Assembly (NCBI RefSeq): GCF_046098205.1
Contig: NZ_JBJURJ010000027.1
Span: 1 to 64,000, forward strand
Source: Paenibacillus_AR mesotrionivorans
GTDB taxonomy: Bacteria; Bacillota; Bacilli; Paenibacillales; NBRC-103111
Length of the DNA stretch: 64,000 bases
Direction: 5' to 3'
Shown here: positions 57,897 through 64,000 of the stretch, piece by piece
Numbering within the stretch: the first letter of the stretch is position 1
Layout: every line of letters begins with the position of its first letter
The notes under the pieces: model-generated
Seen by the model: only the letters and a program-made list of their open reading frames with translations
Told to the model about the DNA's origin: nothing
The model's database searches: none
Made by a program: the position numbers and the translations under genes

Positions 57897-59700
57897 CGTG
57901 GTGTGAGGTAAGCGGCAGCACCAGCTTGATGACGGTGCCCCCGCCCGGGCTGCTGGAGATAAACAGCCCGTACGCCAACCCGTAGCCGATGCGGATGCGG
58001 TCCGCTACGTTGCATACGCCCAGTCCCCGGCGTTCGCCCGTCTCCGGCAGGTCCTCGTGGGCGGTGCCCCGTTGGCCTTCATACTGGAAGGCCGCCAGCT
58101 TGCCCGGCTCCATGCCGATGCCGTTGTCCTCTATCCAAAAGACCAGCCGTCCCTGCTCCACTTCCGCCCGGATCCCGATGCTGCCCATATATCCGATGCC
58201 CTCAAACCCGTGCTGGATGCTGTTCTCCACCAGCGGCTGCAGGGACAGCTTCGGCATGGTGCAGCGCAGAAGCTCCTCCGGCACGTCGATCCTGTAATCG
58301 AACAGCTCCTCGAAGCGGAACTTCTGAATCTCCAGATAGCTGGTCAGATGCTGCAGCTCCTGCTCCACCGTAATCACATCCTTCTGCTGGATGCTGATCC
58401 GCAGCAGATTGCCCAGCCGGGCCACCATCTGGCTGACCTTCCGGCCCTGATTTTGCACCGCCAGAATATTGATGGACTCCAGCGCATTAAACAGGAAATG
58501 GGGTTTAATCTGGGCTTGCAGCGCCTGCAGCTCCGCCAGCTTCTTGCGCTCCTGCTGGCGCATCACCTCGTTAAGCAGCTCGGCTACCCGGGACACCAGA
58601 CTGTTGAAGCCTTTTGCCAAAAGCGACATCTCATCCGATCCTACCACCGGCAGCCGCGCCGACAGGTCACCCCGCTCCACCATCCGCATGAATTTCACCG
58701 TCTGAATGACCTGGCGGGTTACCCGGTTGCTGAAGAACAGCAGGAACAGCACTGCCGAGAAGGCGCAAACCAAGAGCAGCACACCCAACCAGCGGGCATA
58801 CAGCATCACCTCACGGGAGAGGGATACCCACGAGGTGACCGAAACCAGCCGCCAGTCCTCTACCCCCAGGTCCACGCTGGCCAGCAGGCTGTCATGGCCC
58901 TCGAAGCGGGTACGGCCTGTCTGATAGGTCTCCCCACCTTCCAGATGGCGGTATTCCGTCAGCTCCTTCAGCCTCTTGCCGTCTACAGCCCCGCCGCTGC
59001 TGTCAAAAAACACCAACCCACTCCCCGATACAATCAGGAAGCGGGTGGCGTATTGCTCCTCCTTGAAGCGGAAATGGCGGAACACCGTTTCCAGCCCGGA
59101 GTTTTTCATCTGCACCAGAAGCATTCCCTTATCCGACAGCGTCAGAATATCCTTCACCACCCGGATCTGGGTGAACTCCGTCCCGCTCCCGGTCACCTCC
59201 GGGTATTCCCCGGGACCGACCCACAGGGGCAGCCCCTGACGCCGCACCGCCTCCTGATATATAGGCTCCGCCTTGAAGTGGCCGAAGGGCATGGCCGAGA
59301 AGGATTCCTTGGTAAATATCTGATTGATTCTGCTGTTTTCAAAGGTATACATAAACGCGTAGCTGACGGAAGGATGGTTCACCAGCAGCTCCCGGAAGCT
59401 CCGCTGTACCTTGTTCAGCTCCAGGTAATCGATTTTGTCGATATCCTTGCCGCTGTCAGAGCGGTTGTTCAGCACATCCTGAAGGGACTCGCTGGCCACC
59501 GTGCTGTCCGTCACCTTGTCCATCTCCATAAAGCTGAAGCTGACGCTTTGGCTTAATGCCCGGAGCGTCAGCTCCGATTGCTGGGCGTACTTTTCCTCGA
59601 TAATGCCGCTGAGCAGATGGTAACCCAGGACTCCCAGCACCGAAAGGGGCAGAATGAAGCACAGGAGAAACGCACCGAACAGCTTGCCTCTTAAGGTCAT
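57868..59700 (-). CDS. YesM-type sensor histidine kinase
   Basis: The 610-residue kinase has an N-terminal membrane helix (GAFLLCFILPLSVLGVLGY), an extracytoplasmic Cache-like sensor (about 35-275), a second membrane helix (WLGVLLLVCAFSAVLFLLFF), a HAMP domain (FMRMVERGDLSARLPV), and the cytoplasmic His_kinase domain with motif PHFLFNALESINIL. A HATPase domain (LQPLVENSIQHG; WIEDNGIGM) follows. GGAGGAG precedes ATG 59700. The C-terminal residues PGQRPDGV are encoded in the 71-bp repeat. It senses an extracellular sugar-related signal for the regulator at 55680. Confidence 0.9.
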   Translation of the reverse strand: MTLRGKLFGAFLLCFILPLSVLGVLGYHLLSGIIEEKYAQQSELTLRALSQSVSFSFMEMDKVTDSTVASESLQDVLNNRSDSGKDIDKIDYLELNKVQRSFRELLVNHPSVSYAFMYTFENSRINQIFTKESFSAMPFGHFKAEPIYQEAVRRQGLPLWVGPGEYPEVTGSGTEFTQIRVVKDILTLSDKGMLLVQMKNSGLETVFRHFRFKEEQYATRFLIVSGSGLVFFDSSGGAVDGKRLKELTEYRHLEGGETYQTGRTRFEGHDSLLASVDLGVEDWRLVSVTSWVSLSREVMLYARWLGVLLLVCAFSAVLFLLFFSNRVTRQVIQTVKFMRMVERGDLSARLPVVGSDEMSLLAKGFNSLVSRVAELLNEVMRQQERKKLAELQALQAQIKPHFLFNALESINILAVQNQGRKVSQMVARLGNLLRISIQQKDVITVEQELQHLTSYLEIQKFRFEELFDYRIDVPEELLRCTMPKLSLQPLVENSIQHGFEGIGYMGSIGIRAEVEQGRLVFWIEDNGIGMEPGKLAAFQYEGQRGTAHEDLPETGERRGLGVCNVADRIRIGYGLAYGLFISSSPGGGTVIKLVLPLTSHHGPGQRPDGV

Positions 59701-59882
59701 ATGCGCTCCTCCTGCCTGTAAAGTCCCTGTTGATTCGGCTGGGCCGGTTTTTTGTTACCATACCCTAGGCCCGATCCGCCCGGAAGCGTATGATGCCGAA
59801 TCCGAGCCGTTTCTCATTGGAATACATATTCACCAGCCTATCCCAAAAGTCCTCCCGCTCTGGAGCCTGTTTCCAATCTGCC

Positions 59883-60722
59883 TTAGCCCTTTACGCTGCC
59901 TGCGGTAATCCCTTCGATGATCTTCTCCTGCAAGAAGCCGTAGAGAATCAGGACGGGCACCACGCTGTAGACAATTCCGGTGCAGATCAAAGCATAGTTG
60001 GTTTGAAAAGAATCCCGGAAACCCACCATGCCGGTGGGCAGGGTTTTCAGCGAGTCCTTGCTGATGAAGAAATTCGCCAGCAGGTATTCGTTCCACACTC
60101 CCAGGAAGTTCACAATGAACACCGTCACAAGCACCGGCAGGCTGACAGGCAGAACAATCCGGACAAACAGCCCCAGCGCGCTTAATCCGTCCATAATCCC
60201 GGCTTCCTCCAGCTCATCGGGCACCGATTTCATGAAGGCGGCGATAAGCAGCACACTCATGGGTATAGCACCCGCCGTATAAGGCAGGAACAAGGCCCAA
60301 TGGGTATTCAGGATCCCCATCCGCATGACCAGAATGTATTGGGCGATGAACAGGACGTTGCCGGGAATAAGCATTCCAAGCAGCACAAACTGGTACAAAA
60401 TCCGGCTGGTGCGTAGGAGCTTCATTCGGGTAACGGCGAAGGCGCAGGCTGCCGCCAGCAGTACCCCCGCCGCAGCCGAAGCCAAGGACAGGTATAGGCT
60501 GTTGAAGAAATAGACGCTGATTTTGGCCTTCACCCAAGCCTGCACATAGTTATGGAAATACAGATCCGTCGGAAACGCAAAGGGGTGGTTGGCAATTTCG
60601 ATATTGCTTTTTTTCAGAGAAGAGAACACCACAAACACAAAGGGAAACAGGATAACCGCCACATACACGAGCAGAACCACATGGGGCAGCAAACGCTTGA
60701 GCCTAACACCTGCAGCCGTCAT
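59883..60722 (-). CDS. Carbohydrate ABC transporter permease (MalG/LacG type)
   Basis: The 279-residue permease has six membrane helices and the EAA loop with the motif EEAGIMDGLSALGLFVRIVLPVSLP (about 185-210), which contacts the ATPase. No dedicated ATPase gene is present; a shared MsmX-type ATPase is the usual solution in Firmicutes. ATG 60722 overlaps the previous stop (ATGA). A frame opening upstream is a shadow. Confidence 0.9.
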   Translation of the reverse strand: MTAAGVRLKRLLPHVVLLVYVAVILFPFVFVVFSSLKKSNIEIANHPFAFPTDLYFHNYVQAWVKAKISVYFFNSLYLSLASAAAGVLLAAACAFAVTRMKLLRTSRILYQFVLLGMLIPGNVLFIAQYILVMRMGILNTHWALFLPYTAGAIPMSVLLIAAFMKSVPDELEEAGIMDGLSALGLFVRIVLPVSLPVLVTVFIVNFLGVWNEYLLANFFISKDSLKTLPTGMVGFRDSFQTNYALICTGIVYSVVPVLILYGFLQEKIIEGITAGSVKG

Positions 60723-61606
60723 TCGCTGTCCCCCCCTTCCATGGCCCGCCCCAGCGTAAGCTGGTACAGAGCGGTCAGCACCAGTGCAAAGGCGAAGATG
60801 ATCAGCGAGATGGCGGTGCCGAAGCCGTAGCTGGGATTCACACCCATAGCATGGTTCACCAGGTACGAGGCCATCACCTCTGTGGCTCCCACCGGACCCC
60901 CTTTGGTCATAACCAGGATAATGTCCACCACCCGCATGGCTCCGGCGATGGAGAGCATCACCACCACGGAGATAATGGGACGGATCAGAGGTACGGTGAT
61001 ATACCAGGCCCTTTTGAAGCCGTCGGCGCCGTCGATTTCTGCCGCTTCGCCGATTTCCCGGGGAATGGCCAGAATGGCGGCCAGCACCAAGACGATGTAA
61101 AAGCCGATCCATTGCCAGGCATTGGTGATCAGCACCGCCAGCATCGCCCATTTTCCCTCCGCCAGCCAGTAGATAGGCTCCACGCCGAACAGGCCAAGCA
61201 GCTTATTCAGCGGTCCGATCTCCGGCTCATAGATGAAGCCCCAGAGGATGCCGATGACGGAGGTGGACAGGATGGATGGTATGAACACCGTGGTTTTATA
61301 GAAGCGCTGCAGCTGCCGGACGCCGCTGATGAGAATGGCCAGGAAGATGATCAGCGGCACCTGGACGCCTACCGAAAACAGGATAAAATACAGGTTATTA
61401 ACGATGGCACTGCGGAAATCCGGGTCCCCGAAGGCCTTCGTAAAGTTCTCCATCCCCACAAACTTATATTGCTCCAGCCCGTTCCAGTCGGTGAAGGCAT
61501 AGAAGGAGGAGCTCAGCATGGGATAGACAAAGAACAGGCAGTACAAAGCCAGTGCCGGCGCCACCAACAAGACGTAAATGGCCGGGTTGCGGAGAGTCTG
61601 CTTCAT
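60719..61606 (-). CDS. Carbohydrate ABC transporter permease (MalF/LacF type)
   Basis: The 295-residue permease has six membrane helices and an EAA loop GEAAEIDGADGFKRAWYITVPLIRP near 190-215. It starts 12 bases after the binding-protein stop and overlaps the second permease by four bases. Together with the binding protein it forms a CUT1-type importer for oligosaccharides, probably amino-sugar-containing given the hexosaminidase nearby. Confidence 0.9.
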   Translation of the reverse strand: MKQTLRNPAIYVLLVAPALALYCLFFVYPMLSSSFYAFTDWNGLEQYKFVGMENFTKAFGDPDFRSAIVNNLYFILFSVGVQVPLIIFLAILISGVRQLQRFYKTTVFIPSILSTSVIGILWGFIYEPEIGPLNKLLGLFGVEPIYWLAEGKWAMLAVLITNAWQWIGFYIVLVLAAILAIPREIGEAAEIDGADGFKRAWYITVPLIRPIISVVVMLSIAGAMRVVDIILVMTKGGPVGATEVMASYLVNHAMGVNPSYGFGTAISLIIFAFALVLTALYQLTLGRAMEGGDSE

Positions 61607-61618
61607 GATGGGTGTCCT

Positions 61619-63007
61619 TTATTTGGAGTTGGCTTGCTTTTGCACCTGATCCAGCTTGTCGGTTACTTGCTTGGCGGTTGCGCCGCCGGAGATAAGCTTC
61701 TGGATTTGCGTTTCGGTTTCCTTATAGACCTCGGACTGAATGGTGGAGTCGAAGTGGGAGAAGGCGCCTCCGGCTTTGTTCACAATATCCATAACCGACT
61801 TCACCAGCGGGTCCTGCACCTTGCCCAGGGCATCGGCGGACAGCTTCATGGACGGCAGCACCCCATCCTCCAGGAGGCCACGGAGCTGCATTTCGTCATT
61901 AAACAGGTTTTTAATGAATGCCTTCACTGCTGTCAGCTCATTCGCCTTCAGGTTGGAGGAGAAGCCATAGCCGTTAGCGTAGTTGCCGTTGATGAAGGTT
62001 TGGTCGCCCATTCCCCCTGTTACCGGAGGCATGGAGAAGTACCCTACCTTGTTGGTCAGGTCCCCTGCCTGAGCCTGGTCCTTGAACACAGAGGACCGCC
62101 AGCTGCCGTCGAACATCATGGCCCCTTTGCCTGTCAGGAACTGGTTGAGCATTTCCGGGTATTCCATCCCCAGCTCACCTTTGGTGAAGTAACCCTTCTT
62201 GACCCATTCCTCATATTTGGAGAATGCAGACACGACCTCGGGGGCATTCCATGCCTTTTTCCCGGTGGCAAAACCTTCAATGGAATCCGGTCCGGCATAC
62301 CGGCCGATCAGCGTGTTCAGCAGCATGTTGGGTACCCATGCACCCTTGGAGCCCATAGCGAAGGGGGTTACACCCTTTTCCTTCAGCTTGGCCGCTGCCG
62401 ATTCCAGCTCCTCCCAGGTGGCGGGTACCTTGATGCCATTTTGCTCGAACAGAGGTTTATTGTAGAAGAAGCCTTCCGTATTACCGCCGATGGGCAAACC
62501 GTAAACTTTGCCGTCCAGGGTAAACTGGTTCAGGTTGATGAACTTCGAATCGATGCCCAGCTCCTTCAGAATGGGAGTCAGGTCCAGGAGGCGTCCGGCC
62601 TTGGCATACTTCAGCGCATCCCCCGCGCCGCCGAACAGGTCAAAAATCTTCGGCGGGTTGCCCGCCGCCATCTCCGCCGGAAGCTTGGTGAAGCGGTTTA
62701 CCTGGTCCTCTACGCCGTCCAGCTGCAAAGTAAGACCGGGCACATCCTGCTGGGTCTTCTTCACCACATCATCCAGAATCGCCTTGCGGAACTTCTGAGC
62801 TTCGCCGATCTGGATGTGGCGCAGGGAAACGGTAAAGGGCTCCGCTTTCGGCGCAGTGGAAGCTTGCGGCGAAGCCGTCGCGGCAGTGCTGGCGGCGGCA
62901 GTTGCAGCAGCAGATGGTGCGGCGGAGTCTTTGTCATCCCCACAGCCGGCCAGTACCGCGGCAGAGGCGAGGATGGTGCTCAAGGCAAGCGTTACAGCTT
63001 TTTTCAT
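61619..63007 (-). CDS. Extracellular sugar-binding lipoprotein (CUT1 family)
   Basis: The 462-residue protein starts with a lipoprotein signal whose lipobox is LAGC (Cys22), then an Ala/Thr/Ser/Pro-rich linker (about 30-55). The solute-binding fold follows (LRHIQIGEAQKFRKAI; FGFSSNLKANELTA; VYKETETQIQKLISGG). The predicted role is to deliver an oligosaccharide to the permeases encoded next. GGGAGGTCCC precedes ATG 63007. TATAAT on the minus strand (plus 63051-63056) is a plausible -10 for the operon. Confidence 0.9.
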   Translation of the reverse strand: MKKAVTLALSTILASAAVLAGCGDDKDSAAPSAAATAAASTAATASPQASTAPKAEPFTVSLRHIQIGEAQKFRKAILDDVVKKTQQDVPGLTLQLDGVEDQVNRFTKLPAEMAAGNPPKIFDLFGGAGDALKYAKAGRLLDLTPILKELGIDSKFINLNQFTLDGKVYGLPIGGNTEGFFYNKPLFEQNGIKVPATWEELESAAAKLKEKGVTPFAMGSKGAWVPNMLLNTLIGRYAGPDSIEGFATGKKAWNAPEVVSAFSKYEEWVKKGYFTKGELGMEYPEMLNQFLTGKGAMMFDGSWRSSVFKDQAQAGDLTNKVGYFSMPPVTGGMGDQTFINGNYANGYGFSSNLKANELTAVKAFIKNLFNDEMQLRGLLEDGVLPSMKLSADALGKVQDPLVKSVMDIVNKAGGAFSHFDSTIQSEVYKETETQIQKLISGGATAKQVTDKLDQVQKQANSK

Positions 63008-63217
63008 TGGACGGGACCTCCCATGTATCGTTCTATTGGATTACACCCTGATTATAATCCGGTGTGCCGAAGCCGGGCAGATTCACATTTCCATTATCAG
63101 GGGGCAAAATCCTCTACAAGAGCCCTGCCGCAAAAAAATAAAAACGCCGGAGCCTCCCGTTGGGGCAGCTCTGACGTCCGACTGCTGTAGGGCGTGTTTG
63201 CAAACCCGCCCCAGCGC

Positions 63218-63547
63218 TCAGCTCTTGAAATCCCTCACATAGAAATACCCTGCGGATACAGCTCCCACCAGTGCGGTCATGGAAAAGCATAACAGCAGCA
63301 TTTGCCTGAAGTGCTCCGTATTCTGCGGTACCAGCAGCACAAACAGGATGAGCAGCCCCATCAAGGTACTAAACATCCGGTTGGTTACGTTCAGCCGGAT
63401 TTTCACGCCATACTCATCGGTCTTTCCGATTTTGCTAAAAAAATAGGTGTAAGCAGCCGCACTCAGAAGGGCTACCGCCGTAGTCATTCCCACAAACAGG
63501 TTAAAGTTACCGCTGATCTCCAGCCAATTGTCCAGAAGCTCAATCAT
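63218..63547 (-). CDS. Small membrane protein paired with an XRE regulator
   Basis: The 109-residue protein has three hydrophobic segments (FVGMTTAVALLSAAAYTYFF; TLMGLLILFVLLV; LLLCFSMTALVGAVSAGYFY). It overlaps the XRE gene by four bases (ATGA), so the pair is translationally coupled. Such XRE/DUF-type membrane pairs are frequent in Firmicutes, and their function is unknown. Confidence 0.7.
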   Translation of the reverse strand: MIELLDNWLEISGNFNLFVGMTTAVALLSAAAYTYFFSKIGKTDEYGVKIRLNVTNRMFSTLMGLLILFVLLVPQNTEHFRQMLLLCFSMTALVGAVSAGYFYVRDFKS

Positions 63548-63774
63548 CCTTCTTCTCCTCCTTTTTCGTAGGTAAACATATCCTCAATCCGCACCCCGAA
63601 AAATTCTGCAAGGCGGTAAGCCAACAGGAGTGAAGGGGAATAGTTATTTTTCTCCATGACAAATATCGTTTGTTTGGACACCCCTACCGCCTGGGCCAGC
63701 TCACTTTGGGACAGCCGTCTCAACACACGGTACTCATACACTTTGTTTATAATGGAGTCTGTATTTTTTTCCAA
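63544..63774 (-). CDS. Short XRE-family regulator
   Basis: The 76-residue protein is a single HTH_3 domain (LSQSELAQAVGVSKQTIFVMEKNNYSPSL), of the type common with paired membrane proteins. GGGAGG lies seven bases before a TTG at 63774. An earlier frame start at 63795 would begin within the ribosome binding site. Autoregulation is likely but not shown. Confidence 0.8.
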   Translation of the reverse strand: MEKNTDSIINKVYEYRVLRRLSQSELAQAVGVSKQTIFVMEKNNYSPSLLLAYRLAEFFGVRIEDMFTYEKGGEEG

Positions 63775-63851
63775 TTGTAAACCTCCCTCCACCAATATAA
63801 TAAATTATAATTTAATAAAAGTAAAGTTTACTTATATTTTTGTTGTTCCTT

Positions 63852-63985
63852 ACGGACCGAGAGAGCGCTATTTTGCCAAAATGCAGCTTTCTAATCCTTT
63901 CGCGGACACACGGTACGCTATTCACCTCATTTTCCGTCCATCAGTCCACTTTTCCCACAAATAACGGCTCCTGTGCCCGCCAAAG
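63852..63985. repeat. Interspersed palindromic repeat, copy H
   Basis: A unit TTACGGACCGAGAGAGCGC followed by TATTTTGCC (63850 onward) and a second plus-type part are followed by an inverted partner ending near ATAACGGCTCCTGTGCCCGCC. The end of the window may cut the structure. Confidence 0.6.
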
Positions 63986-64000
63986 TAAATAAACGCCGGA

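Noticed and set aside
57526..57985. Plus-strand frames with repeated HPIRPGPHCSLLP
   Set aside because: They are translations of the 71-bp tandem repeat in different frames and not protein repeats.
60851..63190. Long plus-strand open frame (779 codons)
   Set aside because: It runs antisense through the sugar-binding protein and permease genes, has low-complexity Gln/His/Gly-rich translation and no supporting signals. It is a shadow of GC-rich genes.

Overview
The window reads as chromosome of a Paenibacillus-like Gram-positive (Bacillales). The basis is strong AGGAGG-type ribosome binding sites with frequent GTG/TTG starts, a surface protein with three SLH domains, YesM/YesN-type sugar two-component genes, WYL, XRE, MerR and LytTR regulators, a DUF3231 protein and a hexulose-phosphate (RuMP) locus. 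No species can be named from the sequence alone. Most of the window has moderate to high G+C. One block (about 47.8-52.4 kb) is strikingly AT-rich and looks foreign.

Layout. 0.3-5.1 kb: a serine hydrolase coupled to a three-gene ABC-2 exporter, then a methyltransferase behind an exact 19-bp Fur box. 5.1-10.5 kb: small regulators and enzymes (possible ART-fold protein, GNAT, zinc ribbon, HTH-VOC fusion) and a TetR-controlled ABC exporter with twin operators. 10.6-19.3 kb: two tandem ATPase/FtsX-permease modules and a divergent YtrA-like GntR/ABC operon. 19.3-25.4 kb: a large SLH surface protein, a lipoprotein, a WYL regulator and DinB. 25.5-33 kb: a duplicated segment, an XRE cluster with a broken member, a second serine hydrolase, an SGNH esterase and an AraC remnant. 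33.2-45.1 kb: two LytTR/GHKL two-component pairs, two MerR genes with 19-bp-spacer promoters, the hxlA-hxlB-hxlR formaldehyde locus, a GGDEF cyclase and a broken class B sortase. 45.1-47.2 kb: small membrane or surface proteins and a decayed YezG-like immunity gene. 47.5-53.4 kb: a putative defence island containing one 1519-residue nuclease-NTPase, bounded by a tRNA-Ala gene and a tRNA-Ala-like fragment, with a 200-bp tandem array beside the tRNA. 53.9-63.0 kb: an amino-sugar-type locus (GH3 hexosaminidase, YesN/YesM-like two-component system, CUT1 sugar ABC importer). 63.2-63.8 kb: an XRE/membrane protein pair.

A family of intergenic palindromic repeats (A+ units reading CTAACGGA...CGCTATTT, followed by inverted units) occurs at least eight times. 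One copy truncates the sortase gene, so the family has been mobile or recombinogenic. The most interesting candidate system is the AT-rich nuclease-STAND-like ATPase between tRNA-Ala-derived repeats. It has the domain order expected of an antiphage sensor-effector, but this is inferred from motifs only.
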